A stretch of 64,000 nucleotides of DNA, taken from assembly GCF_003315175.1 (NCBI RefSeq), contig NZ_QNRQ01000002.1, positions 462,666 through 526,665 on the forward strand, in the 5' to 3' direction. Origin of the DNA: Eoetvoesiella caeni (lineage in GTDB: Bacteria; Pseudomonadota; Gammaproteobacteria; Burkholderiales; Burkholderiaceae_B). The translations under genes and the position numbers were made by a program. The notes under the pieces are model-generated. The model searched no databases and was not told where the DNA came from. It saw only the letters and a program-made list of their open reading frames with translations. This document shows positions 44,136-53,500 of this stretch, in pieces. Every line of letters begins with the position of its first letter. The first letter of the stretch is position 1.

Positions 44136-44570
44136 TTATTGCTCCATTGAAAGATGCAGCTTGATAAATAAGTCCGTTTTAAGTCGACAATAAAACTGCG
44201 GTGGATGGAAACCAGGCATTGCCGCCCGGAGGGCATCAAGCGTGACGGGTTTCTTCAATTTCTTTGGGCAAGATAGAGCCATAGCCGACGCTACACCTGC
44301 CCCGTCAAAGTAGCTCATGAAGTCGGACTTACTGAGGCCTGAGACAGACCCGTACTTTCGCCACATGGTACTCGGCGCGCCCGAGTATGTCGTCCCCACT
44401 GTCGCAAAGCCAATCACTGCTCCAATAGGTTTTTTTACATAGAACCAAATGATAGACCCAGGCTCAACATGCATGGTTCTGCGTCTGAGCTCTACTAGCT
44501 TAGTACCTGCGAGGATATTGGCTGCATGGCGCTCGTCAAGTGAAATGAGCACATGCTGAGTTAGTTGCAT
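44136..44570 (-). CDS. ASCH/PUA-like domain protein
   Basis: The 144-residue protein starts MQLTQHVLISLDERHAANILAGTKLVELRRR and contains GSIIWFYVKKPIGAVIGFATVG, the beta-barrel core of ASCH (PUA-like) RNA-binding domains, which occur in ribonucleases and RNA modifiers such as YqfB-type amidohydrolases. The ATG shares one base with the TGA of the upstream GNAT-PIN gene, so the two are translationally coupled. It may be a partner of that protein in an RNA-targeting module. Confidence 0.65.
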   Translation of the reverse strand: MQLTQHVLISLDERHAANILAGTKLVELRRRTMHVEPGSIIWFYVKKPIGAVIGFATVGTTYSGAPSTMWRKYGSVSGLSKSDFMSYFDGAGVASAMALSCPKKLKKPVTLDALRAAMPGFHPPQFYCRLKTDLFIKLHLSMEQ

Positions 44571-46729
44571 CAAAGACCTTTGTCTAAAATTGCCTGAACC
44601 TGCTCGGAAGACAGTCGTTGGCTGGTAATAAGTTGATGAGCTTCGCCGCATCCTATGCTTCTAAGTTCATGAAGCGGAACAGGTCTTGGCAAGCGCAGTA
44701 TATTGTCAAAAACAGTGATGGTCTTTGTTTTCGAAACCCCAATGCTTGAAAGTTGGCTGCGGTCCAGCACTGAAGGAGCTAAGTCGCCAGCCTGCATGGC
44801 AGACTCATCACGAAGGTAGGCTCGCAGTACGCGCCCAACCGCAATAACAGCACCTGCACCTTTGTTCTTCCCTGACTCATAGAAGAACAACAGATCACCC
44901 CGAGCGAAGTTCTTCATTGTTTTCTTGTCACTTAAGTAATGGCGTAAAGGAGCTAGTTGGGCCTTTCCCCGAGGGAGAAAGGTGTCTTGAGGTGAGTCCG
45001 CCAAGAGGTGCTCTTCAAAGTGCTTGCGAATTGGAACCATGACGCCCTCTCTCCCTGGCAGACATAAGAGCATTGGGGCCAGCAGGGACTCCAACTTGAA
45101 AATGGAGACTAAGACCTTTTGGCTATCCGGTCGGATAACTGAAACTTGCTGATCGATATGTCGGAACGCGGGAGGGGTGTCGGGTAAGCCGAGTTTACCG
45201 ACAGCCGCCAGTGAGTCGCGGGTAGCCGCCCAATTTCGTTCAGTAAAACGACCCTTGGCGACGATCTTCTGTAGGTCGTTTGACATTGATGTCGATGCCA
45301 CATAGCCAAACGTGGCAGCGACTTCCCGGAGAGATGCTTGGCGCGGTGGGCAACTCAATCGGATACGGCCGACCTCGCCGGGCCCTACGACGCTCAGGAC
45401 GTGCAGAAGCAAGGACTGCGCGATTTCATGAACACTTTCCTGCAGCTCGTCGACGGCCACATGGGCGCGAATTTCGTTGCCTCGGATTTTTGCAGGCAAT
45501 ACAATATAGCCAGCAACCACGCCGTTAAGGAGCGCCACATGCCGCACGCAAGCCGAGCTACCTGAATCAGTTGCAGCCCACTGATGGACTTGGGTTGCGT
45601 TGTCGATGCATAGGGTGGTTAGCAACCTCCGAATTTCTGCAGTATGAGTACTTGATGCTACTTGTACTTCAATGATATCGGTACTATGCATTTCGTGAAC
45701 TACTGGGTCCACTGTGTGAGCTGGCTCTGCTTGAAATAACTCTGGCGATATGGCGTCCACACTAAATTGCTGTCTGAGCTCAGGTGCACGATCCAGAATT
45801 CGTATGTCGCTGGTGATCAGACCTGAAAGACCGTGATAAATTGCGGTTGCAAGATGCATCAGATCAGACCTGTCGTTATCTGATAGTGAACCCGAAGCGT
45901 AGCGCTCGGAGAACACTAATGTGGCAAGCATTGGCATTAGTCGCGCCCACTCTTCTGCTGGCGGCCGAGAAAATTTTGCAAGAGTTCCCACGAAAGAGAG
46001 CATTGGGTCAGTCTTACCGTCATGGGCTGTGCGGTTCAGCTCCGTCTCTATCTCGCTGCTGACGGCCAATGAGCAGGCCTGCATTCTCTCAGCTCTAAAG
46101 ACGCTCATGGCCAGTTCGTGTCGGGGTCGACGAGGCCCCAGGTCAAAGAACACGTTCAAATCCAACAGGTAGAGTGGTTTACCCCCTCCCTCCACGGCAT
46201 CCAATCCGAGTGGATCAGCGGCGCTGATCCCGCTGGAAGCAAAGAGCTGGGGAGTGTCAAGTTCATGAGCACGAACAACGATTATACGATTGCGACTGCC
46301 CCCTCCAACTTCGACCCGCTGGGCATAAAACCCCTGTGCCTCCCAGAACTTGTTGGCATCTCTCAGGTCTTCAGCGACACGTGCATGAATTGAAATAAAC
46401 TGACCATCAGTCAGCATGCTCTTTAGTGCGGTCAGCAGCTTCTGTCCAATTTTTCGCCCTCGATGCGTCTTGGGCACATAAATTTGTCGCACATGCGCCT
46501 TGGGAAACCGAAGGTCGAACAACAAGTGACCTGCATAGACCCCGCCATCGCTGCCTGATTCCCGTGCTACAAACAATTGCCCCTTGCGGCAGAAGTCTCC
46601 ATAAACGCTGCGAGGAAAGAAACCAAGGGCATCTCGGTCGCTGTCTGCAGCCTGCGCCACCGCGCCTAAGAATTCCGAGACGGTACTTGGCTCTGTGAGT
46701 GCCTTAATCATGCCCGCGTTTATTGCCAT
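44570..46729 (-). CDS. Multidomain GNAT-PIN-GNAT-PUA-like protein
   Basis: The 719-residue protein appears to have four parts. Residues 1-150 are a GNAT fold (HVRQIYVPKTHRGRKIGQKLLTALKSML, then NKFWEAQGFYAQRVEV). About 185-325 is a PIN-like nuclease: the first Asp in LYLLDLNVFFDL, Glu in SSEIETELN, Asp in DLMHLATAIYHG and Asp in LITSDIRIL. About 345-490 is a second, degenerate GNAT-like unit (VALLNGVVAGYIVLPA, LREVAATFGYV). The C-terminus (FARGDLLFFYESGKNKGAGAVIAVGRVLRAY) resembles PUA/EVE barrels. It is coupled to the ASCH gene. Acetyltransferase plus RNase suggests a toxin-antitoxin or defence role; function is inferred. Confidence 0.65.
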   Translation of the reverse strand: MAINAGMIKALTEPSTVSEFLGAVAQAADSDRDALGFFPRSVYGDFCRKGQLFVARESGSDGGVYAGHLLFDLRFPKAHVRQIYVPKTHRGRKIGQKLLTALKSMLTDGQFISIHARVAEDLRDANKFWEAQGFYAQRVEVGGGSRNRIIVVRAHELDTPQLFASSGISAADPLGLDAVEGGGKPLYLLDLNVFFDLGPRRPRHELAMSVFRAERMQACSLAVSSEIETELNRTAHDGKTDPMLSFVGTLAKFSRPPAEEWARLMPMLATLVFSERYASGSLSDNDRSDLMHLATAIYHGLSGLITSDIRILDRAPELRQQFSVDAISPELFQAEPAHTVDPVVHEMHSTDIIEVQVASSTHTAEIRRLLTTLCIDNATQVHQWAATDSGSSACVRHVALLNGVVAGYIVLPAKIRGNEIRAHVAVDELQESVHEIAQSLLLHVLSVVGPGEVGRIRLSCPPRQASLREVAATFGYVASTSMSNDLQKIVAKGRFTERNWAATRDSLAAVGKLGLPDTPPAFRHIDQQVSVIRPDSQKVLVSIFKLESLLAPMLLCLPGREGVMVPIRKHFEEHLLADSPQDTFLPRGKAQLAPLRHYLSDKKTMKNFARGDLLFFYESGKNKGAGAVIAVGRVLRAYLRDESAMQAGDLAPSVLDRSQLSSIGVSKTKTITVFDNILRLPRPVPLHELRSIGCGEAHQLITSQRLSSEQVQAILDKGL

Positions 46730-46888
46730 GACTCTGCCTGGTAGTTTTTCATAAATGTTACACCAGCAGGGTCAAAGTTACTGCTAGGTCACGACTCGTG
46801 ACAGTAATCGATAACTGCTTTGGTACATTCGTTGGTAGTGACCAGCCTAAAGCCGTCAGCCATACCGCTGCTTTGAAAGTCTGCTCTT

Positions 46889-47035
46889 GGCCGAGGCTGT
46901 GTGAAAACGCGGCTATACCTTATTTCCAAGGGTGCTCTGACCATTCCTGAGAGCGAGAAAACTCAATGCCGAGTGTTCTGGTGCGTCAATTTTTACAAGC
47001 ACGATTTATTTCTGCGTTTTCACACAGGCTCGGCC
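46889..47035. repeat. MITE-like element with 22-bp terminal inverted repeats
   Basis: Arms 46889-46910 and 47014-47035 are inverted copies with one mismatch (core GGCTGTGTGAAAACGC, a type of end seen on transposase-bearing elements). The element is 147 bp long, non-coding, and lies downstream of the large unknown gene. It may be a non-autonomous insertion mobilised by a transposase elsewhere. Confidence 0.65.
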
Positions 47036-47158
47036 GGATACTGTCATAGATAACGAGCAGCTTACGAGCACGCCCGTTGCCAAGAAAAGCCTCATCCCAG
47101 TCCAGACATGCGAAGTTGGTGAACCCAAGTCTATTTTTCTGGAGCGACTTACGACTTA

Positions 47159-49114
47159 CTAGTTTGTACCAAAGCACTGTTCAATCTGCTGGTTGAGATC
47201 AACGTCATCAACACTAGCCTTGTTGCGCCAACTGTCTATGTAATCAGGAATCGACTTGGGCAGTGGGATTCTCTCGTGAGGGAGCCGATCAATGGCCGCT
47301 TGGCAAGCATTGCTTAATTGCCCGTAGCCAACTGTGTCGGCAAAGTGCTTGACGCTATTGAGCATCGCTTCGTGCTTAATTCTGACAAGGTAATGCTTGT
47401 GCTTCTGTCGCATGAGCTCGAAGTGCGCCCGCGTCCCAGCCTGTGAGAAGTCCGGCTCTGTGGCATACGCAGCCGGATCCTCAAGCACGATCCGCTGTCT
47501 CAACATAATCATCATTCGCCCGTGATCGCGGGTGATCGTGAGCAAGTCGTCTTCGTTTGGTAGTGTTCGCATTGTCAGTTGCGACAAATTCAGCTTATCT
47601 GGCATGAAGAAGTCGAAGTCACTGCCAGCAAACTGCGACATCACGTCCTCAGCCAACCTATGCAGATTTGGTGCATTGATGATCCCCCGCGCCATAGCAA
47701 GTCGCTGTGCCTTGCTAAAGTAAGTTAAGTAGTTCTCGCCAAAATTGAAGGCAATGAATTCCAATAGGTGTTCTGTCGTCAGGTCTATCTCGATAGCCGG
47801 GCGGCCGATGATCATCAACCCTTCCGTATCGTTCGTCTTCACGAAGGGATTGAGATCAAACTCCGTGTACAGTGCGGCGCGGGACGGAGATGTAGCAAGG
47901 GCCGCGAGAACATCCTTCAACGCTGAGGCGTCATGATGAGATAGAGCTATGGAAACCATCTTGCCTAGCAAGCGTTTGAACATGAGGGTGTTAAGGCCGC
48001 CGGCATGCACGATTGCCATCCTTAAAAAGCGCACTATGGCGACAACAGCTCTCCTTGTCTTGAACCTGTTGTCGCAGAAAGCAAGCACCCATAGACACTC
48101 CGCAACGTTTTCCATGACCTGTGCGGAATTGAAAGCGGCTAAAGATTTGTCGATAAATGCTAGGTAGTGCTCGTAGATGCCTCGCTGGACACCAAACGGA
48201 TCCTTCGCGCACGTATAGTTAGCAAGATACACATCAATCTTGTCCAAATCTAAGGGGGACGCCTTCCCTGCATACTTGCGAAGAACTTTCAGTCGAGCGG
48301 CCCGGGCGGAGCTTCCGCGCTGACCCCGGCTCTTGAGCTGGCGACTCTTGATGAACTCGGGAGTCTGTTCTAAGAGCACAGGAAATTTGAAAGAATTATT
48401 CGGAAATACAGGTCCATAGGCCGAAAAAAACTTGTCGTAGTCAAGCGTTGACTCGGCCATTTGAAACCCTATTGATTGCGCGTGTGAATACGGCTTACCG
48501 TTGTTGCCGGAGGACGGCTGCTCCCAAGCAGGAAAGGCGGACAGTATCTGGTTGCCGCGGACCTGGATGCGAATTTTGATTGCGGTTATGGGGTCATCAA
48601 CTGCTGCGTAGCCGTAAAAGACACCGGCCGGCTGTTCATCCGTCGGAGGACGTGAGTCTTCCCGATCAATGTTCGACAGGGCCTCTTGGATGATCCTGAG
48701 AATTTCAGTTTCCTTGTAGATCGTCGGGAAAAGTGTTTTCCAGAGATAACCAGACTTGTAGTAGTTGTCGGGCTGCCGTGTGATGCTCGCAGCATTCCCA
48801 GTGAAGAGTCGTCTCGGGATCTTTAGCGTTATGACCCCATTCTGCAATTCCCGAGCGAAGTACCAAGCGTCGTGAACGCCGGCCTGGAACTGCAACAGGT
48901 GTACGACATTATGATGAAGAGCTACAAATTTTTTCCAACCTTCATAAGTGTGCAATCCACCAGAAAGGACGGTCTCTTGGATACGTCCTCCTAGTGTACT
49001 GACCGGGCGGATTACTGTATCACCCCACAGAATATGTTGGAAGGCTGCTTCGCTTAGCTCATACTGCTCTGTATCACCAAACTTTAAAGGGAAATTGTTA
49101 TCCATCGTTGTCAT
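47159..49114 (-). CDS. Large unrecognised protein, promoter side cut by an IS element
   Basis: From the ATG at 49114 the product is 651 residues (MTTMDNNFPLKFGDTEQYELSEAAFQHILWG). It has a polar N-terminal domain (GGRIQETVLSGGLHTYEGWKKFVALHHNVVHLLQF) and a long helical C-terminal part. I recognise no family. The start codon lies six bases from the terminal repeat of the IS3 element, so the native promoter, and possibly N-terminal codons, have been replaced by IS DNA. Reading further upstream only follows the IS antisense strand. Expression, if any, would need a promoter in the IS end. Confidence 0.55.
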   Translation of the reverse strand: MTTMDNNFPLKFGDTEQYELSEAAFQHILWGDTVIRPVSTLGGRIQETVLSGGLHTYEGWKKFVALHHNVVHLLQFQAGVHDAWYFARELQNGVITLKIPRRLFTGNAASITRQPDNYYKSGYLWKTLFPTIYKETEILRIIQEALSNIDREDSRPPTDEQPAGVFYGYAAVDDPITAIKIRIQVRGNQILSAFPAWEQPSSGNNGKPYSHAQSIGFQMAESTLDYDKFFSAYGPVFPNNSFKFPVLLEQTPEFIKSRQLKSRGQRGSSARAARLKVLRKYAGKASPLDLDKIDVYLANYTCAKDPFGVQRGIYEHYLAFIDKSLAAFNSAQVMENVAECLWVLAFCDNRFKTRRAVVAIVRFLRMAIVHAGGLNTLMFKRLLGKMVSIALSHHDASALKDVLAALATSPSRAALYTEFDLNPFVKTNDTEGLMIIGRPAIEIDLTTEHLLEFIAFNFGENYLTYFSKAQRLAMARGIINAPNLHRLAEDVMSQFAGSDFDFFMPDKLNLSQLTMRTLPNEDDLLTITRDHGRMMIMLRQRIVLEDPAAYATEPDFSQAGTRAHFELMRQKHKHYLVRIKHEAMLNSVKHFADTVGYGQLSNACQAAIDRLPHERIPLPKSIPDYIDSWRNKASVDDVDLNQQIEQCFGTN

Positions 49115-49181
49115 CACTGGGTAATCCCCCCTCAAATCCGCGGTGATCGAAGGTAGAATTTCCATAACAAGGAAATTCGCA

Positions 49182-49316
49182 ATGAAGCAATCCCGATTCA
49201 CCGACAGCCAGATCATGGCCATTCTCAAGCAAGCTGAAGCCGGCACGCCGGTGCCGGAGCTATGCCGCGAACACGGCATGAGCAGCGCCTCGTTCTACAA
49301 GTGGCGCGCCAAGTAC
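49182..49316 (+). pseudogene. IS3 OrfA, 5' fragment
   Basis: The 45 codons from the ATG at 49182 encode MKQSRFTDSQIMAILKQAEA and LCREHGMSSASFYKWRAKY, the helix-turn-helix half of an IS3-family OrfA. The reading frame is broken by the IS66 element at 49317. The remaining codons resume in frame at 51885 once IS66 and one copy of its duplication are removed. Confidence 0.88.
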
Positions 49317-49392
49317 GTAAGCGTCCGGCCAACACATCTTGAGCCCGAGTCTTGTTCGTAAGAGCATACGTGTCCATTAACGAGGTGGACAC

Positions 49393-49794
49393 ATGTACGC
49401 TATGAAGCAGATCGAACACGCTGGGCGCCGACGTCGGCGCATGCACAGCCCCGAATTTAAAGCCGAATTAGTTCTAAGTTGCCAGCAGACGGGTGTGTCG
49501 GTGGCGGCGATTGCCATGGAACATGGCATCAATCCGAATTTGCTACGCCGCTGGATCACCGAGCATGAACGGCTCGGGCATCATGAGACAGCGATCGGCC
49601 ATGCGCCGCGACGGGATGTGGCGGCACAGTTCATACCGCTGCAGCTCGCACGATCTGAAGCGGCACAGATCAAGCCCATACCCCGTGAAGACATCGCGAT
49701 TGAGTTCGAGCACAACGGCTTGAAGGCCACAGTACACTGGCCCATGGCACAATCCGAACAGTGTGCAACGTGGCTACGCGCCGTGATGCGATGA
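49393..49794 (+). CDS. tnpA: IS66 accessory protein TnpA
   Basis: The 133-residue protein has an IS3-OrfA-like helix-turn-helix (FKAELVLSCQQTGVSVAAIAMEHGINPNLLRRWI) and the C-terminal IEFEHNGLKATVHWP typical of IS66 Orf1. Its stop overlaps the tnpB ATG (ATGA). It is required with TnpB and TnpC for transposition in this family. Confidence 0.9.
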   Translation: MYAMKQIEHAGRRRRRMHSPEFKAELVLSCQQTGVSVAAIAMEHGINPNLLRRWITEHERLGHHETAIGHAPRRDVAAQFIPLQLARSEAAQIKPIPREDIAIEFEHNGLKATVHWPMAQSEQCATWLRAVMR

Positions 49795-50123
49795 TTCGCA
49801 TCGATCAAATATGGCTAGCGGTTGAACCGATGGACATGCGCGCCGGCACCGAGACGGCCCTGGCGCGAGTGGTCAAGGGCTTCGGTGCGGCGCAGCCGCA
49901 CCATGCTTATCTCTTCGCGAACCGTCGGACCAACCGCATAAAGGTGCTGGTGCACGACGGCATCGGTATATGGCTGGCGGCCCGGCGGCTTAACAAGGGC
50001 GGCTTTACCTGGCCACGGCTCGGTACGCCTGACGTCCCACTGACCGATGAACAACTGCAGGCGCTGGTCATTGGCCTGCCATGGCAGCGCATCGGCCCGG
50101 GCGGGATCATCGACGTCTTGTAA
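49791..50123 (+). CDS. tnpB: IS66 accessory protein TnpB
   Basis: The 110-residue protein starts MIRIDQIWLAVEPMDMRAGTETAL and contains HAYLFANRRTNRIKVLVHDGIGIWLAARRLNKGGF, the highly conserved IS66 Orf2 signature. Start at 49791 within ATGA. Function in transposition is accessory and poorly understood. Confidence 0.93.
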   Translation: MIRIDQIWLAVEPMDMRAGTETALARVVKGFGAAQPHHAYLFANRRTNRIKVLVHDGIGIWLAARRLNKGGFTWPRLGTPDVPLTDEQLQALVIGLPWQRIGPGGIIDVL

Positions 50124-50181
50124 TGCAATCGGGGCATCCGCCAATAGCGTACGCCTGGCAGGTCATGGCACACTGGTGGCT

Positions 50182-51822
50182 ATGATTGCTTCTGCCCAAA
50201 ACCTCGACGATCTGGACGCGCACGCCTTGCGCGAGAAGGTCCGTGGCCTGATGGCTGAGCTGGGCGAGAAGGAGCAGACGCTGGCTAAAACGGCAGAGCA
50301 GTTGTTGCACCACGAACAGGAGTTGGAACAAACACGCCAGATCCTGGTGCGCCGGGAACAGATGCTCGCTACCCACCGCGACGACATCCGCTTCAAAGAC
50401 GCCAAGATCGCGCAGCTTACTCACGAGATTGCCAATCTGCGCCGCTACCAGTTCGGTAAAAAGGGTGAGCAGCTCTCGGGTGTTCAAGGCAGCCTGTTGG
50501 AGGACACGGTCTGCGCAGATATCGCAGCCATTGAAGCCGAACTTGATCTTCTACGCGGCAAACCGGCCGCCCGACCAGTGCAGCAGCCCAAGCGCGCCGC
50601 ACTGCCCGAGCACCTGCCGCGTGTTGAACATCGTCACGAACCCGACAGTACAACGTGCCAATGTGGTTGTCAGCTGCAGCGCATCGGCGAAGACGTCTCT
50701 GAAAAGCTCGACTACTCGCCGGGCTTGTTCACGGTGGAGCGCCATATCCGTGGCAAATGGGCCTGCAAGAAGTGTCAGACGCTGATCCAGGCGCCGGTCC
50801 CCGCCCACGTCATTGATAAGGGCATGGCTTCAACCGGTCTGCTCGCGCAAGTGCTGGTGGCCAAATACGCGGATCATCTGCCGCTCTACCGTCAGGAGAA
50901 AATCTTCGAGCGCGCCGGCATGAAGCTTGCGCGCTCCACGATGGCCGAATGGGTGGGCGTGTGCGGCGTGCAGTTGCAGCCGCTGGCCGATGCGCTTCGC
51001 CAAGCGATCCTCGCGCACCGCGTCGTGCATGCCGATGAAACGCCCGTGCAGATGCTCAAGCCCGGAACGAAGAAAACTCATCGGGCGTACCTGTGGGCCT
51101 ATGCGCCAGGGGCCTTCGAAGACCTGCGCGCAGTGGTCTACGACTTTACCGAAGGCCGGGCGGGTGAACATGCCCGCAACTTCCTGGGCGATTGGCAAGG
51201 CAGTCTGCTGTGCGATGACTACGTGGGCTACAAAGCGTGCTTTACGCAAGGCATTACTGAGATTGGTTGCATGGCGCACGCCCGGCGCAAGTTCTTCGAC
51301 TTGCACGTAGCGGCCAAGAGCCAGCTTGCTGAACAAGCCCTCCAATATATCGGCCAGCTCTATGAAATCGAACGTCAGCTGAAAGACCTGACCACCGAAG
51401 AGCGAAAGCGAAGACGACGCGAGCAGGCCAAGCCTGTGGCCGATGCCTTACATGCCTGGATGCTGGCTCAGCGAGAACGCGTGCCGGATGGTTCGGCGAC
51501 GGCCAAAGCCTTGGACTACAGCCTGAAACGCTGGGTGGCGCTAACACGTTACCTGGATGATGGGCAGTTGCCGATCGACAATAACTGGATCGAGAACCAG
51601 ATCCGGCCCATTGCCATTGGTCGAAATAATTGGTTGTTCGCCGGTTCGCTGCGCGCTGGAAAGCGGGCCGCCGCCGTCATGACCTTGATCCAGTCGGCCA
51701 AGCTTAACGGCCATGATCCGTACCTCTACTTTAAAGACGTACTTACGCGACTGCCCACGCAGCCGGCTAGCCATATCGACGAACTCCTGCCGCATAAATG
51801 GCAGCCGACGACTGCACACTAA
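50182..51822 (+). CDS. tnpC: IS66 transposase TnpC
   Basis: The 546-residue transposase has an N-terminal coiled coil and leucine-rich region (residues about 15-100), a zinc-finger-like segment ([18 protein letters not shown]) and a DDE catalytic domain with [23 protein letters not shown] and [24 protein letters not shown]. It is full length, consistent with an active element. Confidence 0.94.
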   Translation: MIASAQNLDDLDAHALREKVRGLMAELGEKEQTLAKTAEQLLHHEQELEQTRQILVRREQMLATHRDDIRFKDAKIAQLTHEIANLRRYQFGKKGEQLSGVQGSLLEDTVCADIAAIEAELDLLRGKPAARPVQQPKRAALPEHLPRVEHRHEPDSTTCQCGCQLQRIGEDVSEKLDYSPGLFTVERHIRGKWACKKCQTLIQAPVPAHVIDKGMASTGLLAQVLVAKYADHLPLYRQEKIFERAGMKLARSTMAEWVGVCGVQLQPLADALRQAILAHRVVHADETPVQMLKPGTKKTHRAYLWAYAPGAFEDLRAVVYDFTEGRAGEHARNFLGDWQGSLLCDDYVGYKACFTQGITEIGCMAHARRKFFDLHVAAKSQLAEQALQYIGQLYEIERQLKDLTTEERKRRRREQAKPVADALHAWMLAQRERVPDGSATAKALDYSLKRWVALTRYLDDGQLPIDNNWIENQIRPIAIGRNNWLFAGSLRAGKRAAAVMTLIQSAKLNGHDPYLYFKDVLTRLPTQPASHIDELLPHKWQPTTAH

Positions 51823-51884
51823 ACAACAACGCCCGCTTTATGCGGGCGTGTCAATATGGGATGGCCGGACGCTTACCCAAGTAC

Positions 51885-52016
51885 GGCGGCATGGACACCT
51901 CAATGATGGCACGCCTGAAGGAGCTGGAAGCGGAGAATACCCGCTTGAAGAAGATGTACGCCGAAGAGCGCCTGAAGGCGGAAATGGTGCAAGAAGCGCT
52001 ACGAAAAAAGTGGTAG
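51885..52016 (+). pseudogene. IS3 OrfA, 3' fragment
   Basis: The frame resumes [43 protein letters not shown], the leucine-zipper half of OrfA, ending at the TAG 52014-52016. The heptad-like region mediates dimerisation. The run CGAAAAAAG at 52002-52010 is a likely -1 slippage site for making the OrfAB transposase. Confidence 0.88.
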
Positions 52017-52864
52017 CGCCATCTCGACGCAAAGAGATGGCGCGGTGTGCCATTGAGCACTTTAAGTCCAGCATCCGCCTGGCTTGCCAAGCGTTTGGTA
52101 TCAGTCAAAGCGCTTACCATTATCAGGCGAAACACGCCAAGGAAGATGACGTGATTGCTGACTGGTTAATCCGCTTAACTGCGGCCCAACGCAACTGGGG
52201 ATTTGGCTTATGCTTCCTGTATTTGCGCAACATCAAGGGCTTTACGTGGAACCATAAAAAAGTATATCGGATCTATCGCGAACTGGAGCTGAACCTGCGT
52301 ATCAAGCCCAAGAAACGTCTTGTGCGCGAGCGGCCAGACCCGTTGGGCACCGCCACCGATATCAATCAAATCTGGTCCATGGACTTTATGCATGATCAGT
52401 TGGCTGATGGCCGCAGCATTCGGTTATTCAATGTCGTTGATGATTTTAACCGCGAGGGGTTAGGGATCGAGGTGGACTTCTCGCTGCCGGCGGAACGCGT
52501 GACGCGGGCCTTAGACCAGATCATTGAGTGGCGTGGTAAGCCCCACTGCCTACGCTGCGACAATGGCCCCGAATACATCGGCAAAACGATGCTCGAATGG
52601 GCCGCCAAGCGACGCATTACGCTTATACATACCCAGCCCGGCAATCCGCAGCAAAACGCCTACGTCGAACGCTATAACCGCACCGTGCGTTATGATTGGC
52701 TCGCCCAAAACCTGTTCGCCAGTCTAGACGAAGTTCAGCGCGGCGCCACCGCCTGGCTCTGGACCTACAACAACGAGCGGCCGAACATGGCTCTGGGCGG
52801 CATCACCCCGAAACAAAAACTAGCCAGTAAATATTTAACCGATTCTACCGCCGCTTACTGCTAA
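52010..52864 (+). CDS. IS3 family transposase OrfB (DDE)
   Basis: The frame encodes [37 protein letters not shown] and a DDE domain ([71 protein letters not shown]). It lies in the -1 frame relative to OrfA, as in IS3 elements, and is probably made by frameshifting; the GTG at 52010 is used as its formal start. OrfA is now split, so the fusion transposase cannot be made. Confidence 0.9.
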   Translation: MVAPSRRKEMARCAIEHFKSSIRLACQAFGISQSAYHYQAKHAKEDDVIADWLIRLTAAQRNWGFGLCFLYLRNIKGFTWNHKKVYRIYRELELNLRIKPKKRLVRERPDPLGTATDINQIWSMDFMHDQLADGRSIRLFNVVDDFNREGLGIEVDFSLPAERVTRALDQIIEWRGKPHCLRCDNGPEYIGKTMLEWAAKRRITLIHTQPGNPQQNAYVERYNRTVRYDWLAQNLFASLDEVQRGATAWLWTYNNERPNMALGGITPKQKLASKYLTDSTAAYC

Positions 52865-52875
52865 AAAAGGGGGGA

Positions 52876-53172
52876 TTACCGTACATAACCTAGTTCGAAA
52901 TGGCTTTTCAACCGATTTCCAAGATTTTCCGTATACCAGCGATGTGCTTTGGCCATCAAGATATCGCCTTGGTAACCTGATAGATCCGCCAATTCGTCAG
53001 GTGGGGTCATGCGGCCTTCCCAGCCAAAAGCTTCCCAAAATAGTCGTCCGGTGTGAAGAGGCCTTTGAAAAGGCTTTAGGCCTTCTGCTGCTAACGCTTT
53101 GTCAGCAGCAGCCATTAGCTGCTCGAAGTCGGTCTCTGAAGACGGATATGCTGGCCATGAAAAATTTTTCAT
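52876..53172 (-). pseudogene. Unknown gene truncated by the IS3 element
   Basis: From the ATG at 53172 the product begins MKNFSWPAYPSSETDFEQLMAAADKALAAEGLKPFQRPLHTGRLFWEAFGWEG and ends HFELGYV before reading two codons of IS sequence to a stop at 52876. The native 3' end is therefore lost. I do not recognise the family. It may have been the gene upstream of the 651-residue protein on the other side of the IS. Confidence 0.55.
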
Positions 53173-53217
53173 TGAGCGATTTTTTTGTGGAAGAGTAGTG
53201 TGCAAGGAGCATAGCAT

Positions 53218-53500
53218 CTGCTATCCGTCCGCAATATTTATTCAACATTGAAAAATGTTTACTCTGACGCAGATGTGGGCACTAACGCTCGGGATCACTT
53301 CTCATGCAGCACCGGTTGGTCATTGGTTTATGTCCGCTCCTGGCCGAAAGCGGCGATCACAAGCTGCACTCTAACGCATCCAGCAACACATGTCGTGATC
53401 CGCTCCGTTTATCGAGCGCAAGCAAAAGAGCAGCCTTTGCAGGGATGCTCTTTTACATCGCTTGTTCCGGCTTGGAACTATTTTGCTATCAACGCGCAGC
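53218..53500. other. Non-coding gap, nothing recognised
   Basis: This 283-bp stretch separates the truncated gene from malate synthase G. Short plus-strand frames have no ribosome site or familiar sequence. It probably contains the right edge of the accessory island. Confidence 0.35.

Larger units (their letters stand above)
49317..51876 (+). mobile_element. IS66 family insertion sequence with 8-bp target duplication
   Basis: Terminal repeats begin GTAAGCGTCCGGCCA at 49317 and at 51876 on the other strand. The direct repeat CCAAGTAC occurs at 49309-49316 and 51877-51884, the 8-bp duplication expected of IS66. The element is 2,560 bp and carries intact tnpA, tnpB and tnpC genes, so it is a young, possibly active insertion. 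Confidence 0.95.
49120..52880 (+). mobile_element. IS3 family insertion sequence, interrupted by an IS66 element
   Basis: Imperfect terminal repeats start GGTAATCCCCCCT at 49120 and, on the other strand, at 52880; a shared GGTAGAAT follows inside both ends. Without the 2,560-bp IS66 element and one 8-bp duplication the element is about 1.19 kb, normal for IS3. It encodes OrfA (split) and OrfB. No 3- or 4-bp target duplication is visible outside the ends (CTG left, GTA right). Confidence 0.85.

Noticed and set aside
46986-47177. Minus-strand open frame of 63 codons beside the MITE-like element
   Set aside because: It runs into the inverted repeat end and no family could be named; a transposase fragment was considered but not supported.
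38000-53500. tRNA-type attachment site or CRISPR array in the island
   Set aside because: No tRNA-like cloverleaf, long direct repeats bounding the island, or regularly spaced repeats were seen.
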